From CAWBRT01 sp963819175 (GTDB lineage Bacteria > Acidobacteriota > Terriglobia > Terriglobales > Acidobacteriaceae), in assembly GCA_963819175.1 (NCBI GenBank), contig CAWFVJ010000016.1, positions 248,001 to 312,000 on the forward strand: a stretch of DNA of 64,000 bases, given 5' to 3'. This document shows positions 45,336-55,214 of the stretch, in pieces. Under the pieces are notes generated by a model. It saw only the letters and a list, made by a program, of their open reading frames with translations. It ran no database searches and was not told the DNA's origin. Made by a program: the position numbers and the translations under genes. Within the stretch, counting starts at the first letter, position 1; the number at the start of each line of letters is the position of its first letter.

Positions 45336-46889
45336 TCAGCCCTGCAGTCCAGCCGCTGGGAAAGTGAAACCCGGATACCAGCGGCTAAAGCCCGGCTTCA
45401 CTCGCTGACTCTGCCACCCGTCTACATTCGATCCAATCGCCTGCTCGATTCGCTCCAGGCTCTTTTCCCGGCCCAGCACCTCCAGGTCTCGAAGAGCGGC
45501 GGCGCCTGCTTGCGCCCGCACACCGCAACGCGGATAGGCTGGAACATCTGTCCGGCCTTGATCCCCATCTCCTGGGCGGCGGCGCGCAGGGTGGCTTCCA
45601 ATGTCTGATGGTTGAATCCGTCCGGTGCGGATTCCTTACCTGGGCCGCTGGTTCCGGGATGGCGGCCAGCAATTCCCGCGAACGCCGCAGAATCCGCAGG
45701 GCCATTGCGGCATCGCCTTTCTGTGGAATCAACTCGGCGCTGTCGTAGGGCGGCAGCCGGTCGACCAGGAAAAAATCCGCCACCGCGAGCACGTCGCGCA
45801 GCAGCTTGATGCGCTCGCGAATCAGCGGCGTGATCTGCAACATCCGGGCGGGGCTTACGTCGTAGCCCGCGGCGCGCACCACCGGCAGCAGCCGCCGGCT
45901 CAGCTCCTCAACCGGCAAGGCGCGGATGTGTTCGGCGTTGAGCCACACGGCCTTGGGATCGAAAGGATCTTCTTCCGTGAAATTGATCACCGCATTGGCG
46001 CGATGGATGCCCTCCAGCGAGAAGGCGTCGACCAGTTCCTGCCGGCTCATCTGCTCGCGGTCGTTCTTCGGCGACCAGCCGAGCAGGCACAGGAAATTCA
46101 CGAACGCCTCCGGCAGAAAGCCGGCGTCGCGGTAGGTGGTGACGCTCACGACCGGTCCGTGGCGGCGCTTGGAAAGCTTGGTTCCATCGGGCGCAACCAG
46201 CAAGGGCAGATGCGCAAACTGCGGCGGCGCGGCGCCGGCGGCCTCGAAGATCAGCAAATGCTTGAACGTGTTGGAGAGATGATCCTGGCCGCGAATGATG
46301 TGGCTGATGCGCAGGTCGGCATCGTCGGCGCAGGATGCCAGATGATAGGTCGGCATGCCGTCGCTGCGCAGCAAGGCGAAGTCTTCAATGTCGCCCGCGG
46401 ACTTCATCTGCTCGCCGTAGACGGCATCGGCAAAGCGAACTTGCCGGTCGCGTCGCGCGGCACACGGAAGCGCAACGCAAAGGCTTCTCCGGCGGCGGCG
46501 CGGCGGTCGCTTTCCTGGCGGGAAAGCTCCCGCATGCCGGCATTGAACAGCCATCCGGGGCCCGCCGGGCTGTCGCTCTCCTCGGTCCGCGCGGGCGTAA
46601 AGTCGCGATAGGCAAGTCCCTTCTGGAAAATCGCCTCGGCCATCTGGCGGTGCAGAGCCAGGCGCTCGGACTGCTTGTATTCTTCATCCCAGCCGAGATC
46701 GAGCCAGCGCAGACCATCGAAAATGGAGGTCAGCGAGGCCTCTGTGTTGCGCTCCACGTCGGTGTCATCGACGCGGAGAACCATGGTTCCGCCCTGGTGG
46801 CGGGCATAAAGCCAGTTGAAGATGAAGGTGCGCGCGCTTCCAACGTGCAAAAAGCCCGTGGGAGAGGGCGCAAAACGGACTCGGACCAT
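45336..46889 (-). CDS. gltX: glutamyl-tRNA synthetase, frame broken at three places
   Basis: Charges tRNA-Glu. Family parts appear in order but in changing frames: FAPSPTGFLHVGSARTF (HIGH region) and RVDDTDVER at the N-terminus; a break near 46440; then VRFADAVYGEQ, GMPTYHLASCADD and GTKLSKRRHGPV (KMSKS region). A second break lies near 45642, before GFNHQTLEATLRAAAQEMG, and a third near 45478, before LEVLGREKSLERIEQAI. The shifts cancel out over the gene, giving about 517 codons, the last 20 or so read from a repeat. Three indels in an essential gene point to sequence error. Confidence 0.9.
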
Positions 46890-47063
46890 AGAGTTTTAGT
46901 ATAACCGCCCTGCCAAAGAGGACATCGACGGCGGCGAGCTGGCCGACTTTGCTTGGCCAGACATGAGGGCATTAAGGCCGCACCTTGGCCAAAATGACTA
47001 ACGTGACTAACGTCATCTAGACGGGGACGGAACATCCTCGTAATGTGGGGTGAAGGAAGTCCT

Positions 47064-47535
47064 ATGTCGCGTGCATTCAGCTTCGTCGCGTTTATCATTG
47101 TCGCCGGCTCTCGGAACCTACATGTACATGCGGCAGGCACAGGCGGTCTCGCCGGCTCCGGGTTCAAACCCCGCCGCCACCGTGAATATGGTAGCCGTGC
47201 AGCAGGACTTGTTGCAGATTGCGCGCGCCGAGCAGCAACACCTCGCCTCCGATGGGCGTTACCTCACCCTGCAAGAGATGCGCGCCGCCGGCGACACCGG
47301 CCTGCCGCCTGACTCGCGCGGCCCCTACAGCTACTCGGCGGAGGTCTCCGGAGAATCGTTCACCGTGACAGCAACGTGCTCCGGGCCAGCCGAACGCCGG
47401 GGTTCCTCGGGTGTTGCGCACTGGCCCTCAAATGACGATCAGCTCGGAGTAATCGGCGATTTCGAACGAAGGCAGGGCTCCCAAAACTCACGTTATATCT
47501 ACGAAGGTGTCATTCCGAACGAGTGCGGCGAGTGA
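47064..47535 (+). CDS. pilin-like secreted/anchored protein, frame broken near 47108
   Basis: A small protein with a hydrophobic N-terminus (FSFVAFIIVA) followed, one frame over, by GTYMYMRQAQAV and a soluble domain with LLQIARAEQQHLASDGRYLT and YSYSAEVSGESFTVTATC. The ARAEQ..LASDGRY segment resembles the helix after the first strand of minor type IV pilins and related proteins. The break sits in GCCGGCTCTCGG. AAGGAAG precedes the ATG at 47064. The last dozen codons read into a family A repeat, so the natural C-terminus may differ. The family call is tentative. Confidence 0.55.
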
Positions 47536-47594
47536 GGAATCTATGTATTTGTCTTCCGAAAAATACATAGACCCTTCGCTACGCTCAGGGTGAC
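47509..47594. repeat. short family A repeat forming a long hairpin
   Basis: GTCATTCCGAACGAG at the left and CTCAGGGTGAC at the right, with inner arms TCTATGTATTT and AAATACATAGA. It separates the pilin-like gene from the convergent DsbD-N gene and may terminate transcription. Confidence 0.8.
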
Positions 47595-47662
47595 ATTCTG
47601 AAATTGTTTCGACAGATTTCCAGCACAATCGCATATGCGAATACACCTTTTCGCGACACGGT

Positions 47663-48209
47663 CTATCCCTTGATATTCGGGCTCTGAGCGGGATTCTTGC
47701 GCTTGTGATTCGTGGCGCCGCGAACCACCTTCACATCGAAGCGCGAACCCCTGTGTGTGCGGCGGGAAGCATTGACGGTCGCTGCATGCCTGGTAGCGCA
47801 GTTCGCCGCGCACGCGGTAGGTGCCGGGCGAAACCGCGTTGGTGGTCTTCAGCACACCCGTAACATTGAACGTCCCCGAGTAGACACTCAGTTTCTCTTC
47901 CGGCATGAAGGGCAGCGCCATCTGTTCTCCGGCGGGGTACTCGATTTTTCCCACCAGCATCTCCGAAGGCGGGCTGAGCTTGACCGTGGTCGGAATCAGG
48001 ATTTCCTGCGTCGGCTTGTTGGAGTTGATGTGGAATCCGGAATTGATGCGAAACCTCATGTTCAGCGCCGCCGATTTGCCCGGCTGGATGATGACGGGTT
48101 CGACCGGCAAAACCGTAACGCCAGGACCGCCGGAACTCTGCGTCTGCCCCGCCGCGGACGCGACAAGCGCAGCCAGCAACATCAGGCAAACCAGCGTGCG
48201 AGTTCTCAT
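47663..48209 (-). CDS. DsbD N-terminal-domain-like periplasmic protein, frame broken near 47746
   Basis: A secreted protein (signal peptide RTLVCLMLLAALVASAAG) matching the alpha domain of DsbD, an immunoglobulin-like module that passes electrons to periplasmic partners. It has INSGFHINSNKPTQ and RYQACSDRQCFPPHT with the cysteine pair of the family. At a run of four G near 47746 the frame is lost; the shifted frame reads GSRFDVKVVRGATNHKRK to a stop at 47663. The ATG overlaps the stop of tlpA. With ccdA and tlpA it rebuilds a DsbD split into three proteins. Confidence 0.82.
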
Positions 48210-48810
48210 AGCGCTCCGGTTTCCGCCGGCTCGCAGACCTCGGCTCCGGAGGCTTGCCTGCCGAAGGAGTAAGCGCCTTCTTTACCTTTTCTTCTATTTC
48301 CTTGCGGTTGATCAAGCCCTGCACGTGCGAAACGATCTTTCCGTCGCGGCCAATATAGAACGTATCCGGCAGAAACTGAACGTCGCCGTAGGCATGGGCG
48401 ATGGATTCCTTGCCCAGCAACACCGGGTAATTCACGCCTAACTGTTTGGCGAACGATTCAATCGTCTTCTGGCCCGAGTCGTCCATGGCCACGCCGATCA
48501 CTTGCAGTCCTTGTGCCCCGTAGCGCTGCTGCAGATCGACGAACCAAGGCATCTCCTCCTTGCAAGGCGGACACCACGTAGCCCAGAAGTTCAGCAGCAC
48601 AACTTTTCCATGATAGTCGGAGAGGCGGACATTCTTGCCCGCCAGGTCTTTCAACTCGAATTCGGGCGCCGGTTGTCCCTTTGCGTCTCCGCTGATCCTG
48701 GCCGAGCCCGCGGCTCCGGCCCGCGAACGGTTTGCCAGGTAGCGTCCGCCGAAAAACATCGCCGCCACCAGCACAACCAAAAGCACAGCAGTAGGTAGAT
48801 TGATTTTCAC
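48206..48810 (-). CDS. membrane-anchored TlpA/ResA-type thioredoxin, frame broken near 48262
   Basis: Periplasmic thiol-disulfide oxidoreductase tethered by an N-terminal helix (AVLLVVLVAAMFFGG). The thioredoxin-fold domain shows LLNFWATWCPPCKEEMPWF with the WCPPC active site, GVAMDDSG and LPDTFYIGRDGKIV with the cis-proline. In the open frame the end would run far into the next gene. One frame over, it closes with EVCEPAETGAL and a TGA that overlaps the ATG of the DsbD-N gene, so a base is off near 48262. Restored length is about 200 residues. Confidence 0.86.
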
Positions 48811-48891
48811 GCCGACCCTCGCATTAGAGCAATTTCGGAGTTAGCCCGATCGTCCGGCTCTTTTCCGGGAGATACCTTCGGCGAATCCGGT

Positions 48892-49611
48892 CTAGAGCGC
48901 GAATCGATTCAGAAAACCGAGGTATCCGGAGAGCATGCTGAAGCGTCCAAGCGCAATCAGGACTCCGAAGACGATCAGCAGGACGCCGCTAACGACTTCT
49001 ACTGTATGTAGATGCCTGCGGAAGCGCGAATAGAACCCGAGAAAACGATTTACCCCGATCGAGGTGAGCAAAAATGGGACAGCCAAACCCAGTCGAATAG
49101 ACCGCCAGTAAAAGAATTCCCTTCGCAACCGTGTCCTGCGAACCGGCCAGGACGAGGATGCCGGCCAGAATAGGCCCTATGCAGGGGTCCAGCCAAAGGC
49201 GAAGGCGAAACCGACCAGGAACGCCCTCAGCGGACCGGCGGCCTTCATGCTGTGCAAGCGCTTGTCGGCATAGAGCGCCTTGATCTTGATCAGCCCGGTC
49301 AGGTGAAGTCCAAAAATGATGATCACGGCTCCGGCAATCATCGCCAGCTCGCGGTGATACTCGCGCGTCAATTGTCCAACGGTGGTGGCCACCGCTCCCA
49401 GCGAGATGAAAACCACGCTGAAGCCGGCAATGAACAGGCATGAATTCAGCATGACCGCGCGCAACATCCGCCGGTCCGCCGATTGCAGGTTTTCGACCGT
49501 GGCGCCGGAGATCAGCGAGACATAGCCGGGCACCAGCGGAAGCACGCAGGGCGAAAGAAAAGAAAGCAGCCCGGCAAGGAACGCGGCGATGGGCAACGGC
49601 AGTGCCGACAT
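48892..49611 (-). CDS. ccdA: CcdA-type transmembrane electron transporter, frame broken near 49187 and 49095
   Basis: Moves electrons from cytosolic thioredoxin across the membrane to periplasmic thiol proteins. The six-helix protein of about 239 residues has both redox cysteines in their usual settings, LSFLSPCVLPLVPGYVS and FGWTPCIGPILAG. The first break lies at the second cysteine region, the next before GLAVPFLLTSIGVNRFLGF. All three parts are collinear and give the family length. tlpA and DsbD-N follow on the same strand and are its likely periplasmic partners. Confidence 0.86.
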
Positions 49612-49749
49612 AGATATATTCTAGCGCGGAGTCTCTCGCCTGTGTAAAGCGCCGGAAATCAGCGTCATGGAAGCCGCTTCCAGGCCAACCCTGAATCCGC
49701 TTCAAGCGGTCCGCGGTGTCGTGGCAGACCGTGCCCAGAGCGCGCCTTG

Positions 49750-50140
49750 CTATTTCCGCAACCCGCTCCAGGTCTCGGAGGTCACGATCGAGTTGCTCGG
49801 GTTGTGCGGATCGTATTTGATGCTGGCCGGCAGTCCCAGGCGGCAGGAGTGCAAGTCGACGAACTGGCGCAGGTGCGTGACGTCCTGCGAGCACTCGTAC
49901 TGCACACCGGCAACATCGTAGGTGTAGACCAGCAGTTGCTGTGGTCCGAGTTTGGGGTCCTCGATTTCGGTCACGTCCAGGACCGTGCCGTCGGTCAAGC
50001 GGCCGATGGCGTTCAGTTTTGCGCGGCGCTGGCGCTCGCGTTCTTCCGGCGATTTGCGATGAGCTGGCAAGCCAGACGGCCACGCCTCCGGAGGCCAGGG
50101 CGACTCCGGCAGCCAGCAGAACAATGCGAAATGGAATCAT
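49750..50140 (-). CDS. hypothetical membrane-anchored protein, frame broken near 50060
   Basis: Starts MIPFRIVLLAAGVALASGG, one membrane helix, then in the next frame RKSPEERERQRRAKLNAIGR, LTDGTVLDVTEIED and LLVYTYDVAGVQYECSQDV. The two parts join in the sequence CAGCTCATCGC. The beta-rich second part, with a strand pattern Y-x-Y-x-V-x-G-x-x-Y, resembles DUF3592-like modules, but I am not sure of the family. It lies 21 bp after the FAH-family gene and ahead of ccdA on the same strand. Confidence 0.55.
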
Positions 50141-50161
50141 ACTTTCAATGGACGCCGAAGG

Positions 50162-50990
50162 CTATTCGTTGACCACCGGATTGCGCAACGTACCGATGCC
50201 TTCGACGATCACCTCAACGGTGTCGCCGGAGTTCATGGCGCTTACGCCCGGAGGGGTTCCCGTGGCGATAATGTCGCCCGGCACCAGCGTCATCACCTCG
50301 CAGATGTAGCGCATCATGTAATCGATACTGAAGATAAAGTCGCGCGTGTTGCCATCCTGCCGCACCTGCGCCGTTTACCAGCGCCTGTACCTGAAGCTGC
50401 GAGGTGTCGAGTCCGGTCGCGATGACCGGGCCGACCGGACAAAACGTGTCGAAACCTTTGCCGCGGGTGAATTGGCCGTCTTTCTTCTGTATATCCCGCG
50501 CAGTGACATCGTTGAGACAGGTGTAGCCGAGAATGTAATCGCGAACATCTTCTTCCGGCCGCAGTTTGTGGCAGGTGCGCCCGATGATGATCGCCAGTTC
50601 CGCTTCGTGATCGACCCGGTTGGAGAGTTTCGGCCGCACGATCTTGCCCCCGGGGGCCAGCATTGACGAAGGAGGCTTGAAGAAAAGAAGCGGCTCTTCC
50701 GGAACCGGGTTTCCCAATTCCTTGGCGTGTTCGGCGTAGTTCCGCCCCAGGCAGACGATCTTGGTCACCAGGGGAAACGGAATCAGCAGCATCGCCGAAT
50801 CTAGCGGAATGGGACTGGGCAAGGGTTTTGCGCTGGCGGGATCAGGCAGCAACACGTTGCCGGGCATCCCCGACTCGCTCATTTCCAGGTGTGGACCACC
50901 CATGAGGGCGGTGATGACATCCTGCCCGTTTTTGTTTTCGACAAGGCCGTAGTGAGTTCCATCTTTGTCAACAAAGCGGCAAAATCGCAT
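50162..50990 (-). CDS. fumarylacetoacetate hydrolase-family enzyme, frame broken near 50365
   Basis: Metal-dependent hydrolase, isomerase or decarboxylase acting on a 2-oxo acid or acylpyruvate. It has an N-terminal small domain (MRFCRFVDKDGTHYGLVEN), KIVCLGRNYAEHAKELGN, LFFKPPSSML, DHEAELAIIIGR with the metal-binding acidic residues, and YTCLNDVTARDIQ. Near 50365 the frame shifts, then TRDFIFSIDYMMRYI and LVPGDIIATGTPPGV complete the fold. Restored length is about 276 residues. It starts at 50990 rather than 51068 because the family begins at MRFCRF. The substrate is not indicated by neighbours. Confidence 0.88.
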
Positions 50991-51006
50991 AAACGAAACC
51001 TCGCAG

Positions 51007-52102
51007 TTATGGTTGGGGTACCGATTCCACGGCGGTTTCAGAACGTGCGCTCTGGTTGCCTCGCTCATCGACCGCGCTTACCGAGTAAATATAACGATGT
51101 CCGGCGACGACGTTCTCGTCCCGGAACGCGGGAGCCTTCACCAGTTGACGGTTAATCTGGCGCGCCGATTCTCCCGGCTCGCTACGGAATACGTTGTAGC
51201 CAGCAAGATCGGCTTCCGTGTTCGGAGCCCAGGTCAGATCGATGAACGGCTTTTGCCCCACTCCCGAGAATACAGCCTGAAGGCCGGTCGGAGTCGCTGG
51301 GGGAAAGATATCATGCGGGAAAATATGAAGGACAGGGGAATCGTCGCCCTCGAACTCCATCGATTCCCCACCGGCCAACTGCACCCGCGTCACGCTCGTC
51401 ACTTTGTAATCATAAGCATGCTCCCACTCAAAGCTGCGGTCGCTTACCGTTTCCGCGCCGGCCTTTGCGGGCAACTCCTGTATCAGCGTGTAGTCGGGAG
51501 CGTTCGCCAGCTTGCGAAATACGCGATAGAAGAAACGAAGATTAGCGGCACCGGGGAGCGAGCTCAGGCGCGGTCCAGCCGAGGACCACCGATTCGGGCT
51601 TGACCTCGGCGTGCAGATCGCTGGGAGCAGGCAACGACGGAGCCAACGAAACCCGCACCTGATTGGAAAGCCCCGCGCTTTTGTCGCGCCGGTTCTGGAC
51701 TTCGACGGCATAAGTGGCGAACTGCGTCGCACTCAGCGTCTCCGGACTCAGCGACGTCCTCGAACATCACCCGCGGGCCCGGGCCGGCAACTGCGGACAA
51801 GGAGTGCAAATCCTCCGGACGCAACTGTTTTACGAGCCCGGCATTCCTTCATCGGGAAGCTCGCCGATGGCGCGGCAGATCAGGGTCGGCCCCAGCCGCC
51901 GTATGTTCTGGCGATCCGTTGTTTGCGTCGATTCCGTCCAGGTAAGCACCACACGGCCGCCTTTCCGCATGGCGGCCAGATCGTTGACCGGACGCGGCAA
52001 TGCCAGTGACGGCGGCATGGGAACACCGGGCGCGCCACAACCGGCGGCGCACCACAACAGACCGATGACGAGGATGAGAGTGAAGGCAGTCTGCTTCGGC
52101 AT
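51007..52102 (-). CDS. FN3-domain lipoprotein, frame broken at three places
   Basis: A probable outer-surface or periplasmic lipoprotein: signal peptide with lipobox (LLWCAAGCG), then fibronectin type III domains. Pieces in order are LPRPVNDLAAMRKGGRVVLTW; then, after a break near 51835, MRPEDLHSLSAVAGPGPRV; after a break near 51750, FATYAVEVQNRRDKSAGLSN and ESVVLGWTAPE; and after a break near 51560, FFYRVFRKLANAPDY, FIDLTWAPNTEADLAGYNVF and YIYSVSAVDERGNQS. All belong to one architecture of two to three FN3 modules, about 364 residues. Function unknown; FN3 often mediates surface binding. Confidence 0.75.
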
Positions 52103-52181
52103 ATGCGAGCAATCAGCCTAACACCCGGAACCGGCAGCGGAAAAGTCTTGAACTCTGAAACGACGCAAGAACTCATCCGTT

Positions 52182-52631
52182 TCAGGCACCGGCCTCTTTA
52201 CTCATTCGATCCCGGTAGGTGGCATAGTCCGGCACGAGGCGTTCGTAACTGCTTCTCATCAGCGGTGAGGAAATCATGAAATCGGCCGAGGAGCGATTGC
52301 AAGCAACCGGAATGTTCCACACGTTCGCGATTCGCAGCAGTGCTTTGATATCGGGATCGTGCGGCAGCGGTTCCAGCGGGTCCCAAAAGAAGATGACGAA
52401 ATCGATTTCCGCTCCGGCAATCTTCGCGCCAATCTGCTGATCGCCGCCCAAAGGGCCGCTCTCAAGCTTGTGGATCGAGATATCCAACTGATTCTCCAGA
52501 AGCTGTCCCGTCGTGCCGGTTGCGTACAGGCTGTGATCAGCCAGCAGGTCGCGATTAAAGTGGGCCCACTCGAACAGGTCCCGCTTCTTGTTGTCGTGAG
52601 CGACCAGGGCAATGTTTTTCTTGGGAGACAT
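52182..52631 (-). CDS. mgsA: methylglyoxal synthase
   Basis: Converts dihydroxyacetone phosphate to methylglyoxal and phosphate, an overflow bypass of glycolysis. The 149-residue protein begins with MSPKKNIALVAHDNKK (conserved His) and has ATGTTGQLL for phosphate binding, SGPLGGDQQIGA with the catalytic aspartate, FFWDPLEPLPHDPDIKALLR with further active-site residues, and NIPVACNRSSADF. The start is set by the family; the ribosome site is weak, and the open frame to 52910 has no family resemblance. Confidence 0.95.
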   Translation of the reverse strand: MSPKKNIALVAHDNKKRDLFEWAHFNRDLLADHSLYATGTTGQLLENQLDISIHKLESGPLGGDQQIGAKIAGAEIDFVIFFWDPLEPLPHDPDIKALLRIANVWNIPVACNRSSADFMISSPLMRSSYERLVPDYATYRDRMSKEAGA

Positions 52632-53000
52632 TGGCACAATCTTATGTTTTTTCAATATGATAATTACCCCTTTGTCATTTTCGCGCGCCCAAGTTACAGC
52701 TTGGTAAATCGTCAGACGAGCTGCTTTGGCAATGACCACTATTGGATGCTCGGAAGTGTGCTGCTGGTGCAAAGTGGGGCATTGTCCGGCGATATCCGGA
52801 TAGCCCAATCGCGATCGCACGGCCTGGTCAGTGACAGGTTGATCGAGGTGTTTCTCTGGTGGCAAATTCGCTGTAGAATAAGCTACCTTTGTGGGAAATC
52901 CAGCGCTCACAACGGGTCCGCCGAAGCCCCATCACTGCTGTAGTCAGCCAACGCGGTTCCGTAAATCTGTACTAATTTGTAGATAAGGAGATGTTTCTCG
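52632..53000. other. divergent spacer between mgsA and the cytochrome gene
   Basis: 369 bp with no supported gene. It must contain the promoters of both. The cytochrome ribosome site AAGGAG is at 52985-52990. An AT-rich block at about 52640-52690 is the likeliest promoter region of mgsA, but I cannot fix the boxes. Confidence 0.45.
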
Positions 53001-53294
53001 ATGAAGCGATACACGATGTTTGTTGCCCTATTAGCTCTTGCCTCAACTTTGGCGTGGTCAGCCGAAGATGGCGCCGCCATTTATAAAGCCAAGTGCGCAA
53101 TCTGCCACGGCGCCGCCGGTGAAGGCAAAGGAACTTTTCCTGCATTGAAAGGCACCAAGATGAGCGCGGCGGATATTACCGCTCTCGTTACCAAGGGCGC
53201 TGCAGGAAAGAAGGCGCCTCACGGCAAAGCAGTTGCCGGTGTTACTGGCGACGGGGCGAAGGCCGTAGCTACCTACGTCAAGTCCCTGAAGTAA
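53001..53294 (+). CDS. small c-type cytochrome lacking the usual distal Met
   Basis: A 97-residue periplasmic monohaem cytochrome: signal peptide (MFVALLALASTLAWSA), haem site CAICHG, and a C-terminal helix KAVATYVKSLK. In small cytochromes of this type the sixth ligand is usually a Met about 20 residues before the end; here the place reads PHGKAVAGVTGD, with Val. The only methionine after the haem site is in GTKMSAADI. The protein may thus be high-spin or use another ligand. It has its own strong ribosome site and terminator. Confidence 0.88.
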   Translation: MKRYTMFVALLALASTLAWSAEDGAAIYKAKCAICHGAAGEGKGTFPALKGTKMSAADITALVTKGAAGKKAPHGKAVAGVTGDGAKAVATYVKSLK

Positions 53295-53322
53295 ACTCCC
53301 TGACCACATTTTGTTCTAGAAG

Positions 53323-53351
53323 AGCCGGCTTCGATACGAAACCGGCTTTTT
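53323..53351 (+). terminator. intrinsic terminator after the cytochrome gene
   Basis: AGCCGG, inner stem TTCG/CGAA, CCGGCT, followed by TTTTT. It lies 28 bp after the stop. Confidence 0.88.
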
Positions 53352-53429
53352 GCTCTGATACCGCAGGAAAGAGTTACGCGCATCTGACTGTTTCACGATC
53401 TTTACGAAGCTAGCCTGTGATTCGCTCGC

Positions 53430-55001
53430 TCAATCGGCATTGTTGGAGGCGGCTTGCAGCGCTATCTTCGGCCTTCGGCCAGCCATCTCGGCTCCGGCGT
53501 CAGGCGGCAAAGTGAAGGCGGAACAAGCCGACGATGCGGTAATCAGTCCCATGATGAGAAGAGCCGGCCAGAAATCGCTCGCCACGATGGTTTCGTGCTT
53601 TTGCAGGAAGCTGGATGCCTGCAAGGCAAACGCGCCCACGATAACTCCCATTCCAAGCGACAGTTGCTGCACGGTGGCGTACATGCTGGTGGCCTGGCTG
53701 ACAAGCGGGTCGGGAATGTCGGCGTAGGTAATTGCATTCAGGGAAGTGAACTGCAAACTGCGCACGCATCCGCCCAACAGAAGCACCAGGAAGATGACCA
53801 GATGCGGAGTTCTTGCCGTGAACAGCGCGATCACGGCCACGCTCGCCGCCGAAAACAGGGCATTGTAGGCGAGGACCGAACGGAAACCATGCATCCGTAG
53901 AAGCATCTTGATGGCGCTCTTGATGAACAAAGCGCCGACCGCCGAGGCGCAGGTCAGCAGTCCGGATTGCAACGGACTCATTCCAAAGCCCAGTTGCAGC
54001 AGCAGCGGCAGCAGCAGCGCGATCGAGCCGATTCCAATGCGGAACAAGGAACCGCCGCCAACTCCGACCAGGAATGTCTTGATCTTGAACAGGCCGAGAT
54101 CCAGCAACGGCATTGCCGTGCGCCGGGCAAAGCGGAAGTACGCGTAGGTAATGGCGGTGCCGAGCACGATGCTTGCAACCGCGAACTCCCGCGGCAGTAA
54201 GCGCTCGGTAATAGTGCTCAGCCCGAACATCAACAGCGACAGTCCGGTTGCCGAGGTGATGAAGCCGATCACGTCCAGGGGTGGAACCTCAGCCTCGCGG
54301 AAGTTCTCCATAAAGCGAAGGGCGAGAAAGATGCCCAGGATGCTGATCGGAACGTTGATGAAAAAAATCCAGCGCCAACTCAGGTAGGTGGTGATGAAGC
54401 CGCCCAGCGGCGGACCAACCAGTGGCCCCAGCAACGCCGGAACCGTCAGGTAATTCAGGGCGGTGACCAGTTCGTCCCTGGAAATCGTTCTCACAATTAC
54501 GATTCGCCCCACCGGCACCATCATGGCGCCGCCAATGCCCTGCAGGAAACGCGCCGTCACGAAGAAAGCAAAAGACCGGGAAACGCCGCACAACATCGAG
54601 CTGACCATGAAGGTTGCAATCGCCGCGCAAAAGACAGTTCTTCCGCCAAACTTGTCGGCCATCCAGCCGGAAATCGGTATGAAGACAGCCAGACTTACCA
54701 GGTAGGCCGTCAACCCAAGTTTCAGTACGATGGCATCCATGCCCAGATCGCGGGCAATCATCGGCAGCGATGTGGTGATTACCGTCCCATCGACATTCTC
54801 CATCAACAGAGCACAGGCGACGATGAGCGGGACGAAAAGCTCCGGCCGAATCTTCGGCCAGAGCTTCCGGCCGAACAGTTTCTCCGATAAAGAATTCGAG
54901 CGACGTGCAGGTAATGCGTCAGCTATATTTTTTTTAGGATCTTCTAGAATTTTTGCCACGAGTCTTATTGATAGTATCTCTGTTTTGACGCGAAGTCGCA
55001 A
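53430..55001 (-). CDS. DHA2-family (EmrB/QacA) drug:proton antiporter
   Basis: Major-facilitator exporter of 523 residues with about 14 membrane helices. Family marks are NVDGTVITTSLPMIARDLG in the first helix, motif A GWMADKFGGRTVF, and motif C-like VPALLGPLVGPPLGGF, which defines antiporters. The N-terminal 55 residues are cytosolic and charged; a start further down is possible but no better ATG exists before the first helix. No emrA-type adaptor or regulator adjoins it, so drug specificity is unknown. Confidence 0.9.
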   Translation of the reverse strand: MRLRVKTEILSIRLVAKILEDPKKNIADALPARRSNSLSEKLFGRKLWPKIRPELFVPLIVACALLMENVDGTVITTSLPMIARDLGMDAIVLKLGLTAYLVSLAVFIPISGWMADKFGGRTVFCAAIATFMVSSMLCGVSRSFAFFVTARFLQGIGGAMMVPVGRIVIVRTISRDELVTALNYLTVPALLGPLVGPPLGGFITTYLSWRWIFFINVPISILGIFLALRFMENFREAEVPPLDVIGFITSATGLSLLMFGLSTITERLLPREFAVASIVLGTAITYAYFRFARRTAMPLLDLGLFKIKTFLVGVGGGSLFRIGIGSIALLLPLLLQLGFGMSPLQSGLLTCASAVGALFIKSAIKMLLRMHGFRSVLAYNALFSAASVAVIALFTARTPHLVIFLVLLLGGCVRSLQFTSLNAITYADIPDPLVSQATSMYATVQQLSLGMGVIVGAFALQASSFLQKHETIVASDFWPALLIMGLITASSACSAFTLPPDAGAEMAGRRPKIALQAASNNAD

Positions 55002-55214
55002 ACCAGCCAGAAGTATGATTCCGCGAAAAGACCTTTCCGCAAGCGTGGCGGTAACGGTCTCTAAGAGATTCGCCCGAATGAACAGGCGGAAGCGGCCTGC
55101 ATTCGACCGCCGCTCCCATAAGTAATTGGATGCATGTGAGTTGGAGCGGTTTCAAAATAGTGTGCCGGGCTACGGGATGTACCTTTCGCGAGACTCATCT
55201 AAGATGGAAGACGT

